Source of the DNA: Lichenifustis flavocetrariae
Lineage (GTDB): Bacteria; Pseudomonadota; Alphaproteobacteria; Rhizobiales; Beijerinckiaceae
NCBI RefSeq assembly: GCF_026130545.1
Contig: NZ_JAMOIM010000020.1
Coordinates: forward strand, 32,637 to 96,636
Length of the DNA stretch: 64,000 nt
Direction: 5' to 3'
Shown here: piece after piece, positions 36,491 through 44,259 of the stretch
Layout of the letters: each line of letters opens with the position of its first letter
Numbering within the stretch: the first letter of the stretch is position 1
Translations under genes and position numbers: made by a program
The notes under the pieces: generated by a model
What the model was told of the DNA's origin: nothing
The model's input: only the letters and a program-made list of their open reading frames with translations
Databases searched by the model: none

Positions 36491-36967
36491 ATGTTCTTCC
36501 GGAGATCTCCCTGGGTTTTGCCGAAGACGCCTGGGCGGCTTGTTGCAGCGGCCATGGTGGCTTTGATGATTCCGACCTCGGCCGGGTTTGCGGCTGATGA
36601 CGGTGGGCTCGGCGAATTCTTCCGCGAGCAGTTCGGCATCGGCGGATCGCAGGCCGTCCAGCCTCAGCAGGAATACGATATCCCGGAAGACCGGCCTTTG
36701 ATTGTCCGGCCGCACCGATCGAGAGCCATCACGCGGAGGCCGCAAGCGAAGGTGGCGGTCGGTCCCGTTGCACCCGTGTCGATCTATCAGGACACAACCT
36801 TGCGGGCCGGCGACGCGGTGATGACCAGCAAGGGTATTCGGGTGTTCCTCGGCGGCCATTCGGCTCCTTATACGGAAGCCGATTTTGCGGCCTTGCCTGA
36901 CGCCGAAGGTCTTCCGAGGCAGATCGGCAAAGCTCTGGCCGCCATCGACAAGGCTCCGCGAGGTTAA
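36491..36967 (+). CDS. Secreted protein of unknown function
   Basis: A protein of 158 residues with a signal peptide (RLVAAAMVALMIPTSAGFAA, cleavage near residue 35), a Pro/Arg-rich middle and a C-terminal segment LRAGDAVMTSKGIRVFLGGH that looks like a small conserved domain. The ATG at 36491 is preferred over 36428 because the signal peptide then stands close to the N terminus. No family recognised. A hairpin follows 25 bases after the stop. Confidence 0.6.
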   Translation: MFFRRSPWVLPKTPGRLVAAAMVALMIPTSAGFAADDGGLGEFFREQFGIGGSQAVQPQQEYDIPEDRPLIVRPHRSRAITRRPQAKVAVGPVAPVSIYQDTTLRAGDAVMTSKGIRVFLGGHSAPYTEADFAALPDAEGLPRQIGKALAAIDKAPRG

Positions 36968-36991
36968 TAAGAAGCATTCAAAAGTAAGCAG

Positions 36992-37007
36992 CCGACGCCT
37001 CTGTCGG
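36992..37007 (+). terminator. Small hairpin after the secreted-protein gene
   Basis: CCGAC-GCCTCT-GTCGG, 25 bases after the stop, followed by GTACTTTGG. A weak intrinsic terminator or the first element of the structured region that extends to 37140. Confidence 0.35.
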
Positions 37008-37076
37008 GTACTTTGGATTCTGGCGTCGAGACTGTCACGTTTCTGTGTTGAGAGAGCCCTAATGCCGCCGGGTTCT

Positions 37077-37140
37077 GAGGCTATACGCTCCATAGCCTCA
37101 TCGGCTTTGGGATAGACTGGCGCAAAGCCGATTCTATCCC
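37077..37140 (+). promoter_or_regulatory. Structured leader with competing hairpins
   Basis: Three strong pairings lie side by side. GAGGCTAT (37077-37084) pairs with ATAGCCTC (37092-37099). ATCGGCTTTG (37100-37109) pairs with CAAAGCCGAT (37123-37132). GGGATAGA (37109-37116), in the loop of the second, pairs with TCTATCCC (37133-37140). The second and third cannot form fully together, because there are no linker bases to span the stems of a pseudoknot, so they look like alternative states. The next coding start is 30 bases downstream at 37171. Function is inferred. Confidence 0.45.
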
Positions 37141-37170
37141 GTGAGAAGCCGGATCGGAAGGACGATCAAC

Positions 37171-37434
37171 ATGGACGATAGGCCCATGGCGACATGGCAC
37201 TTCTTCTGTCGTGAAACCGAAACTGAACTTTGGTGCGCCGTTCCCGCCCATCAGGCGCTGCCGGCATTTCTCTTGTCCGGCGAATGGCATTTCAGCGGCC
37301 ATCAATCCGAAAGGCAGGCGCCGCCACCAGGCTTCGATCGTGCTGCCGCAGCTGTCGCCGAGCGGTTCAACGGGTTCTACCTGTTCCAGCTGACGTCCAG
37401 GCCCGGCACTTCCCTGGTCCTGGGCAGGTCATGA
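37171..37434 (+). CDS. Small protein of unknown function
   Basis: A protein of 87 residues beginning DDRPMATWHFFCRETETELWC, without signal peptide or membrane segment. AAGGA sits eight bases before the ATG at 37171; a GTG at 37141 is in frame but lies against the hairpin. The family is not recognised. It follows the structured leader at 37077-37140. Confidence 0.5.
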   Translation: MDDRPMATWHFFCRETETELWCAVPAHQALPAFLLSGEWHFSGHQSERQAPPPGFDRAAAAVAERFNGFYLFQLTSRPGTSLVLGRS

Positions 37435-37488
37435 TGCGATGCGGAGCGTCGATTGGGCAGAGCGCGGCGCTACCCGCATTCCCGTTTG

Positions 37489-37680
37489 CTACTGCGCCAT
37501 CGTGTCCATAAGCTGCTGCGTCGCTTCACGGATCAACAAGAGGATCTCGGTCGCTTCAGACTTGGTGACAAGACCGAGCTCGATGGCGGCCAGAAGTCCA
37601 TTCTTCACGCCCGAGGCCGACAGCGTGAGGCCGCCCTGGAAGTCTTGATCGATCGTGATCGTTCGCTGTCCGGGTATCAC
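37489..37680 (-). CDS. Small protein of unknown function
   Basis: A protein of 63 residues starting with GTG at 37680, preceded by GGAGGAG at ideal distance. The C-terminal half, GVKNGLLAAIELGLVTKSEATEILLLIREATQQL, is amphipathic helical. The family is not recognised. It converges on the 87-residue protein gene, and its promoter would lie in the region shared with the MFS operon. Confidence 0.55.
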   Translation of the reverse strand: MIPGQRTITIDQDFQGGLTLSASGVKNGLLAAIELGLVTKSEATEILLLIREATQQLMDTMAQ

Positions 37681-37826
37681 GGTGGCTCCTCCGACGCATG
37701 TGCTTGGTGGGCGAGTACACGCCCCGCAGGGTCATCTGCCAAAGGTGAGTCGCAAGGGTAAATTTTTGATGACCAAAAATCGCCCGGCACCGGTCCCCAT
37801 CCCCGGCAACCGTATTTCATGGAACT

Positions 37827-37854
37827 GTCACGCGGATGACGCGACACGCGTGAC
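37827..37854. promoter_or_regulatory. Inverted repeat upstream of the MFS-gluconate operon
   Basis: GTCACGCG (37827-37834) and CGCGTGAC (37847-37854) are perfect inverted arms 12 bases apart, about 80 bases before the MFS start. A candidate operator; the protein is unknown. Confidence 0.35.
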
Positions 37855-37935
37855 GAAAGGTGACGCCATGCACAGGTCTTGTTAGGACGAGGGCAGAAAT
37901 GTGCCCCGCATAAAGGGGCCGACGGGGAGGCGGGA

Positions 37936-39285
37936 ATGGACGACCAGTTCGCACAAAGGAGCCCGGGCTCGAAGGCCGCGACCGTGGTTCGGGTCGCCAG
38001 CGGCAACTTCCTGGAGATGTTCGACTTTTTCCTGTACGGGTTCTACGCCAAGAACATCGCGGCGGCGTTCTTTCCTGCCGAGGATGAGTTCGCGTCGTTG
38101 ATGTCGACGCTTGTCGTCTTCGGCGCTGGCTTTCTGATGCGTCCCCTCGGTGCGCTCGTGCTCGGTTCCTATATCGACCGGATCGGACGCCGCCGCGGCC
38201 TCATCCTCACACTCGGGATCATGGCATCGGGCACCGTGCTCATTGCCTTTGTGCCGCCCTATGCCAGCATCGGCGTCTGGGCACCCTTGCTCGTGCTGCT
38301 CGGACGCTTGCTGCAGGGCTTTTCGGCCGGCGTGGAACTTGGCGGTGTGTCGGTCTACCTCTCGGAAATGGCGACGCCGGGTCACAAGGGCTTCTATGTC
38401 GCGTGGCAATCGGCCAGTCAGCAGGTCGCGACCGTCGTGGCCGCGACGATCGGCTATGTCCTGGCGCAGACGCTGCAGCCGGAGGCCATGGGCGCCTGGG
38501 GGTGGCGCATTCCCTTCGTGATCGGCTGCCTCATCGTCCCCTTCCTGTTCGCCATCCGGCGCAGTCTACAGGAGACCGAAAGTTTCGCGCAGCGCACCCA
38601 TCACCCGACCCATGCGGAGATCATGCGGACGCTCGCCGACAATTGGCGCATCGTTCTGGCCGGCATGGCGCTCGTCTTGATGACCACGGTGTCGTTCTAC
38701 CTCATCACCGCCTATACCCCGACTTTCGGCGAACGCGAGCTGAAGCTGACCCGGTCGGATGCGCTCATCGTCACCTGCTGCGTCGGTATTTCGAACCTGA
38801 TCTGGTTGCCGATCTGGGGTGCTATCTCTGATCGGATCGGGCGTAAGCCGATCCTGATCGCCATCACGATCCTGACCATTCTCACCGCCTACCCGGCGCT
38901 TTCCTGGCTGGCCCGTGCCCCAAGCTTCATCCGTATGCTCGAAGTGGAGCTTTGGCTGTCCTTTCTCTACAGCAGCTACAATGGCGCCATGGTGGTGGCC
39001 CTGACCGAGATCGTCCCGGCCAGCGTCAGAGCGTCGGGTTTTTCGCTCGCCTACAGCCTCGCCACGACGCTCGGTGGTTTTTCGCTCGCCATCTCGACCT
39101 GGCTGATCGAGGCGACCGGGGACAAGGCTGCGCCCGGACTCTGGATGACCGCAGCGGCGGTGTGCGGACTCGGGGCCGCCTGGGTCATCTACCGGCCCGG
39201 TGGCCTGGCGGCCTCCTCACAGGCGGCGGCGGTGCCTCCCTTCGATGCTGCTCGGTCGGCGTCGCAATTTCGCACCCGAGGGTAA
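37936..39285 (+). CDS. MFS metabolite:H+ symporter (citrate/tricarballylate type)
   Basis: A transporter of 449 residues with 12 helices. [14 protein letters not shown] after helix 2 and [14 protein letters not shown] after helix 8 are the MFS loop motifs, and [22 protein letters not shown] marks the metabolite:H+ symporter group that includes CitA, TcuC and similar carboxylate carriers. The ATG at 37936 follows GGGGAGGCGGG. It is followed directly by an SDR and gluconokinase, so the cargo may be a sugar acid such as gluconate or idonate. Confidence 0.85.
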   Translation: MDDQFAQRSPGSKAATVVRVASGNFLEMFDFFLYGFYAKNIAAAFFPAEDEFASLMSTLVVFGAGFLMRPLGALVLGSYIDRIGRRRGLILTLGIMASGTVLIAFVPPYASIGVWAPLLVLLGRLLQGFSAGVELGGVSVYLSEMATPGHKGFYVAWQSASQQVATVVAATIGYVLAQTLQPEAMGAWGWRIPFVIGCLIVPFLFAIRRSLQETESFAQRTHHPTHAEIMRTLADNWRIVLAGMALVLMTTVSFYLITAYTPTFGERELKLTRSDALIVTCCVGISNLIWLPIWGAISDRIGRKPILIAITILTILTAYPALSWLARAPSFIRMLEVELWLSFLYSSYNGAMVVALTEIVPASVRASGFSLAYSLATTLGGFSLAISTWLIEATGDKAAPGLWMTAAAVCGLGAAWVIYRPGGLAASSQAAAVPPFDAARSASQFRTRG

Positions 39286-39289
39286 TCGC

Positions 39290-40051
39290 ATGTCTCTCTT
39301 CGATCTTAAGAACCGTATCGCCCTCGTGACGGGATCCTCGAAAGGGATCGGCTTCGCGCTTGCGCAGGGTCTCGCGGCCCATGGCGCCCGAATCGTGCTG
39401 AACGGCCGCGACCAGTCTGCTCTGGAGGCAGCGCGGGAGCGGTTGACCGTCCAGGGTCAGCACCCCGACATGTCACGTTTCGATGTAACCGACGCCGAGG
39501 CGGTGGAAGCTGCCATCACGGCCGTCGAGGCGGAGATCGGTCCGATCGACATCCTGATCAATAACGCCGGCATGCAGCATCGCGCCCCGCTCGAGACATT
39601 TCCGGTCGCCATGTGGCAGAAGCTGCTCGAGACCAATGTGACGAGCGCCTTCCTGGTGGGGCAGGCCGTCGCGCGCCGCATGATCCCCCGCCGCCGCGGC
39701 CGCATCGTCAACATCTGTTCGGTCCAGAGCGAGCTCGCGCGTACCAACATTGCGCCCTATACGGCCACCAAGGGCGCGCTCAAGATGTTGACCAAGGGCA
39801 TGGCGACCGACTGGGGCCGGCACAATATCCAGGTCAACGGCCTCGCACCCGGCTATTTCAAGACGGAACTCAACAAGGCGCTGGTCGAGGACGCCGCTTT
39901 CTCGGCCTGGCTGACAGCCCGGACGCCTGCGGGGCGGTGGGGTGATGTCGAAGAACTGGTCGGCGCCGCGGTGTTCCTCTCCTCCGACGCGGCCAGCTTT
40001 GTGAACGGGACGATTCTTTATGTCGACGGCGGTATCACCTCCTGCCTCTGA
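39290..40051 (+). CDS. SDR oxidoreductase, gluconate 5-dehydrogenase type
   Basis: A protein of 253 residues: TGSSKGIGFALAQGLA (cofactor loop), NNAGMQHRAPLE, VNICSVQSELAR with the catalytic Ser, YTATKGALKM (Tyr-x3-Lys) and the C terminus YVDGGITSCL. NAGMQHRAPLE and GLAPGYFKTELNKALV are features of IdnO/Gno gluconate 5-dehydrogenases, and the next gene is gluconokinase. It interconverts gluconate and 5-ketogluconate. The start is ATG at 39290, four bases after the MFS stop. Confidence 0.88.
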   Translation: MSLFDLKNRIALVTGSSKGIGFALAQGLAAHGARIVLNGRDQSALEAARERLTVQGQHPDMSRFDVTDAEAVEAAITAVEAEIGPIDILINNAGMQHRAPLETFPVAMWQKLLETNVTSAFLVGQAVARRMIPRRRGRIVNICSVQSELARTNIAPYTATKGALKMLTKGMATDWGRHNIQVNGLAPGYFKTELNKALVEDAAFSAWLTARTPAGRWGDVEELVGAAVFLSSDAASFVNGTILYVDGGITSCL

Positions 40052-40571
40052 GCGCCTGACGGTCATCGTCATGGGTGTCAGCGGATCCGGCAAGACGACG
40101 CTCGGCACCGATCTGGCCGCGGCGCTCGGGACCGCCTTCGTGGATGGGGACGATCTCCATCCCGCCGCCAATGTGGAAAAGATGGCGGCCGGGACGCCGC
40201 TCGACGACAACGACCGTTGGCCCTGGCTCGACCGTGTCGGCGGGACTCTGGCCAATCGGACCGCCTATCCGGCCGGGATTGTCATTGCGTGCTCGGCCCT
40301 TCGCCGCGTCTATCGGGATCGTATCCGCGCCGCGGCGACAGGACCGGTCGCCTTCATCTATCTCGAAGCCGAGGAAGCCGACATGGAACGCCGCTTGCGC
40401 GCGCGGCCGCATCACTACATGCCCGCGTCGCTCGTCCGCAGCCAATTCGCGACCCTCGAACCGCCAAGTGGAGAGACCGGTGTTCTCGTGCTCCAGGCGA
40501 CCGCACCTGCCGCGAGCAATGCCGAACGAGCCGCCGCATGGCTGAAACACACACGGTTGAGATCTGCTTAA
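40020..40571 (+). CDS. gntK: Gluconokinase
   Basis: A protein of 183 residues with the P-loop GVSGSGKTTLG at about residues 19-29, DGDDLHPAANVEKM and LDDNDRWPWLDR, all diagnostic of GntK. It phosphorylates gluconate to 6-phosphogluconate. The ATG at 40020 lies 32 bases inside the SDR gene; an alternative start at 40071 would begin just before the P-loop. The three genes MFS-SDR-GntK form one operon for sugar-acid use. Confidence 0.92.
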   Translation: MSTAVSPPASERLTVIVMGVSGSGKTTLGTDLAAALGTAFVDGDDLHPAANVEKMAAGTPLDDNDRWPWLDRVGGTLANRTAYPAGIVIACSALRRVYRDRIRAAATGPVAFIYLEAEEADMERRLRARPHHYMPASLVRSQFATLEPPSGETGVLVLQATAPAASNAERAAAWLKHTRLRSA

Positions 40572-40679
40572 GCATGACATTAATCATGGGTCCGACCGGC
40601 CCCCTTTCCTGATGCTGTTGAGAGTTTTGGAGGTGTGGGCCGCTACCGTTGCGCGGCCAGGACGGATATCCGCACAACT

Positions 40680-42197
40680 ATGCAGCTTGTTTTGTCGAGG
40701 CTCCGATCGAATAAACATCGTTCGCGCTGGATTGGCGTCCTGCTGGGGATTCTTCTGACCCTGATCTGTGCGGCCGTCGGTGATGTGCTTTTTGTGGCGC
40801 GTCAGAGCGAGACCGCCCGCGCCGCGCTTGAAACCTCCAACATCGCGGCGGCTCTCACCCAAGACATTCAGCGCAACATCGAGGTGTTCGATCTGTCGAT
40901 CCAAGGGGCGCTGGAACAGGTCGGCAAGCCTGCGGTCATGTCGGCTCCGGCCGATCTGCGCGATGCCATTCTGTTCGATCGATCCGCGACCGCGTCCTAT
41001 TTGTCCGAAATCGTGATCCTCGATTCTGCGGGCAATCGGGTGGTCTCCTCAAATCCCCTCGGGCCGACGCAATATAGCTTCGCAGATCACGACTTTTTTC
41101 GCATTCACGCCCAAAGGCCGGACTTCGGACTCTTCGTCAGCCGGCCCATGAAGTCGCCCATCGACGGTCAATCCGTCGTCGCATTCAGCCGGCGCCGCAC
41201 CAATCCGGACGGAAGCTTCGGCGGCGTCGTGGCGGGCATGCTGCGCGTCGAATATTTCAATCAGCTCTTTAAGCAGATCAACCTTGGGCCCGACAGCAGC
41301 ATCACGTTGTTCCGTAACGACGGCACCGTCATCATGCGCCAGCCCTACGACCCAGACCTGGAAGGGGTTCGCCAAACACCGAGCATTTTGTTCAATCTCG
41401 TCAGCCGGGCACCCATGGGGAGATATGTAGCGGCCTCAGTGGTCGATGGCATAAACCGCCTCTACAGCTACCGGCGCCTTGGAACGCTTCCGCTGATCGT
41501 GGATGTCGGAATGTCCACACGCGAGATCTACCATCAATGGTGGTGGAGGGTCGCGATGATTGGAACGATCGTGCCCGGCTGTTGTGTGCTGATCATCTTG
41601 CTGACGATCCGGCTCGAACGCGAATTAAGTCGGCGGCTCGAAGCCGAAGCCGCCTTGCGGATGCTCGTCGACAAGGATGCGCTGACCGGATTGGCCAATC
41701 GTCGCTGCTTCGATCGGGTGCTTCAGGCTGAATGGAGCCGTGCGGTCCGCCAGGGTCTTTCCCTGGCCCTCCTGATGATCGACGTCGACCAATTCAAGAA
41801 CTACAACGACGCTCTCGGCCATGCAGCCGGCGATGCCGCGCTGCGCCAGATCGCCGCTTGCCTCGCCGCCCACATACGTCGGCCGGGAGATCTCGCGGCG
41901 CGCTATGGGGGAGAAGAATTCGTGATCATTCTGCCCGGCACGGATCGTGCGGCCGCCCTGAAGATCGCGGATGGCCTTCGCCGTGCCGTCGAGCGGGTCG
42001 ATATCTCGCATCCCGCCTCCAATCTGGGCAGGTTGACGGTTAGCATTGGAGGTGCCCGGTTCGAGCCCGGCGAGGCCATGTCGACCGAGACGCTGCTGAG
42101 TGGCGCCGATTCGGCCCTCTACCTTTCGAAACGGTCCGGACGAAATGCGGTCAACTGGCACGACGTCGCGTCAGATTCTCTGCGTTTGGCATCCTGA
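40680..42197 (+). CDS. Membrane-bound diguanylate cyclase with dCACHE-like sensor
   Basis: A protein of 505 residues. Two membrane helices (about 16-37 and 290-313) enclose a periplasmic region that looks like a Cache sensor (DSAGNRVVSSNPLG; SFADHDFFRIHAQRPDFGL). The cytoplasmic GGDEF domain has DALTGLANRRCFDR and the active-site motif GGEEF at about 410-414, preceded by RPGD, an RxxD inhibitory site. It should make cyclic di-GMP. The start is uncertain: ATG at 40680 or GTG at 40635. Confidence 0.9.
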   Translation: MQLVLSRLRSNKHRSRWIGVLLGILLTLICAAVGDVLFVARQSETARAALETSNIAAALTQDIQRNIEVFDLSIQGALEQVGKPAVMSAPADLRDAILFDRSATASYLSEIVILDSAGNRVVSSNPLGPTQYSFADHDFFRIHAQRPDFGLFVSRPMKSPIDGQSVVAFSRRRTNPDGSFGGVVAGMLRVEYFNQLFKQINLGPDSSITLFRNDGTVIMRQPYDPDLEGVRQTPSILFNLVSRAPMGRYVAASVVDGINRLYSYRRLGTLPLIVDVGMSTREIYHQWWWRVAMIGTIVPGCCVLIILLTIRLERELSRRLEAEAALRMLVDKDALTGLANRRCFDRVLQAEWSRAVRQGLSLALLMIDVDQFKNYNDALGHAAGDAALRQIAACLAAHIRRPGDLAARYGGEEFVIILPGTDRAAALKIADGLRRAVERVDISHPASNLGRLTVSIGGARFEPGEAMSTETLLSGADSALYLSKRSGRNAVNWHDVASDSLRLAS

Positions 42198-42296
42198 GGG
42201 GTCGCACGCACTGTCTCGCAGAGATCTGGCAACCCGTTCTTAACCTGCACCCGGCATGCTCAAGGCCTGGAGGCCGCCCTCCCGGGTGGATTGCGC

Positions 42297-44111
42297 ATGA
42301 CCTCGACATCGACCTACTTCAGCTACAAGCTCTACTCGAACAATATTTCTAGGAGCCTGAGCAACGTCGCCTCTGAGGCGCAGGTCAAGAACGATCAGAC
42401 CTATTATGCGGCAAACATCGGCAAGGTGAAATCCGTCGATGATTTCATCGGCAATTATCGGCTCTTCAGCTATGCCATGAAGGCGGCGGGATTGGAGGAT
42501 ATGACCTACGCCAAGGCCTATATGAAGAAGGTCCTGACGAGCGATCTGACCGATCCCAAAAGCTTCGCCAATAGTCTGACCGACAAGCGCTTCAAGGCTT
42601 TTGCCCAGTTTTTCTCCTTCAGCGCCAAGGGACAGGTGACGGGTGCCCCGGCCGCGCAGACAGGGACCCAGGAGAGCAATACGGTCGCGCTCTTCACCGC
42701 CAAGGTCGGCGCGAGCTCGGTCGATGCGATCGTCGATACGAGCTATTACCAGGCGCATATCGGGAGTGTGAAGAGCATCGGCGATCTGATGAACGACTCG
42801 CAGCTGCTCGACTACGTGATGACGGCCTATGGGCTCGATAGCAACGCCTTGGACCACGGCACCCTGGCCCAATCGACGCAAGCCCAGAACGCGCTGACGG
42901 GGGTGCTCGAAAGCGACGCGTCGGACCCGAACAGCACGGCCGGAATGATCGCCAGCGGCACCGGCGACGCGTCGGCGATCCCGCTCTATGTGCAATCCAG
43001 CGCCCAGCAGGATGCGACTTCGGCGGCCTATACCAACCTCTACGGACGGACGTCCGAACTGATCAGCTACGAAAACAAGATCGGCTCGGTCCACACCGTC
43101 GATGCCTTCCTGGCCGATCCAACCCTGGTGTCAGTGGCCGAAAAAGCCTATGGGCTCGACACGAACGCCTATTCGACGGCCGATCTCAAGAAGATCCTGA
43201 CGAGCGACCTCGACGACCCGATGAGTGTCGCCAACCAGCTCGGCCCGAAGGCGATCGGTTTCGCCAAGGCCTTCAACCTGACGACATCTTCGTCGTCCAC
43301 CAATCCCTATCTGGCGCTCGCGCAGGACTTCAATTTTGACTCCAGCGGCGCGGCCACGTCGCAGCGCGTGGCCCAATCGACCGTCAATATCGCGGCCATC
43401 GAGACGCTCTACACCTCGCAAGCCAAAACCGATACGGCATCCCAGGCCGCCGCCAAAACGGAGTCGAATTATTACACGAGCGCGATGGGGTCGATCAAAA
43501 CGCTCGACGACCTCCTCGGCAATGCGCGCCTCGTCTCCTACATCAAGACGGCCTACGGCCTTGACAGCAAGACCTCGACCGCGACGCTCCGCAACGTTCT
43601 GACCAGCAATCTCGCCGACCCGAAGAGTGTCGCCAGCACGATGGGCGGCACCTATCGCCAGCTGGCGGCGGCCTTCAATTTCGGACCGAAGGGTACCATC
43701 ACCCGCGACACCGGGACCGCCGAAAGTGCCAAGAACGTCCAGGTGATGCAGGACAGCTACCTGCGGCAAACCCTGGAAGACGAGGCCGGCCAAAGCAATC
43801 CTGGTGTCAAGCTGGCGCTCTATTTCCAGCGGAAGGCCTCGTCGGGGGCCATCAACAATGTGTACAACATTCTGGCCGATACCGCACTGCTGAAGGTTGT
43901 TCAGACAGCCCTCAACATTCCCTCAAACACATCCGGGCAGGATATCGACATCCAGGCGAAGCAAATCACCAATCGCCTCAATCTGGCGGACCTCAAGAAC
44001 CCGGTGAAACTCGACAGGTTCCTGTCGCAGTTCGCCAGCCTCTACGACTTGCAGAATGGGAGCAATAGCGACAGCTCCGTCCTTTCGCTCTTCTCCCCTC
44101 CATCATCATAA
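42297..44111 (+). CDS. DUF1217 multi-repeat protein (flagellum-associated family)
   Basis: A protein of 604 residues made of four similar units and a related C-terminal helical segment. Each unit has a YY-x3-IG-x-VKS-type start (about residues 38, 150, 257, 397), then AYGL and a stretch such as LTSDLxDPxSVAN. This is DUF1217, found in Rhizobiales flagellar clusters, where it is usually shorter. No signal peptide is seen. A TTG two codons upstream is an alternative start. The neighbours, a TPR-GT9 protein and a glycosyltransferase, suggest a flagellar or surface function; it may be exported by the flagellar system. Confidence 0.8.
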   Translation: MTSTSTYFSYKLYSNNISRSLSNVASEAQVKNDQTYYAANIGKVKSVDDFIGNYRLFSYAMKAAGLEDMTYAKAYMKKVLTSDLTDPKSFANSLTDKRFKAFAQFFSFSAKGQVTGAPAAQTGTQESNTVALFTAKVGASSVDAIVDTSYYQAHIGSVKSIGDLMNDSQLLDYVMTAYGLDSNALDHGTLAQSTQAQNALTGVLESDASDPNSTAGMIASGTGDASAIPLYVQSSAQQDATSAAYTNLYGRTSELISYENKIGSVHTVDAFLADPTLVSVAEKAYGLDTNAYSTADLKKILTSDLDDPMSVANQLGPKAIGFAKAFNLTTSSSSTNPYLALAQDFNFDSSGAATSQRVAQSTVNIAAIETLYTSQAKTDTASQAAAKTESNYYTSAMGSIKTLDDLLGNARLVSYIKTAYGLDSKTSTATLRNVLTSNLADPKSVASTMGGTYRQLAAAFNFGPKGTITRDTGTAESAKNVQVMQDSYLRQTLEDEAGQSNPGVKLALYFQRKASSGAINNVYNILADTALLKVVQTALNIPSNTSGQDIDIQAKQITNRLNLADLKNPVKLDRFLSQFASLYDLQNGSNSDSSVLSLFSPPSS

Positions 44112-44259
44112 TTGACGAGGGTGTCGCACGGTTACCGATGAGGACCGCCAACTTCGACCGGACGTGAACGCCTCGCGAAAGTGTGTTTTGGTATAATTGT
44201 TCAGAACGTACTGCGCCGATAGCGTTCATATCCGCGCTGAGAGCCTACGGACCAAAGCA

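Noticed and set aside
37100..37140. H-type pseudoknot from the two overlapping stems
   Set aside because: There are no linker bases between the strands (0 nt on both crossing sides), so a 10-bp and a 7-8-bp stem cannot both form; alternative hairpins are more likely.
37783..37885. Short frame starting ATGACCAAAAATCGC
   Set aside because: No ribosome site at the right distance, no conservation signal, and it overlaps the inverted repeat before the MFS operon.
42297..44111. DNA-level tandem repeat in the DUF1217 gene
   Set aside because: The repeats are visible at protein level (YY...IG, AYGL, LTSDLxDP) but the DNA has diverged, so this is an old domain duplication and not a repeat array.
44192..44197. 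TATAAT before the TPR gene as a promoter
   Set aside because: The -35 position at suitable distance reads CGCCTC and shows no support; a single hexamer is not enough.
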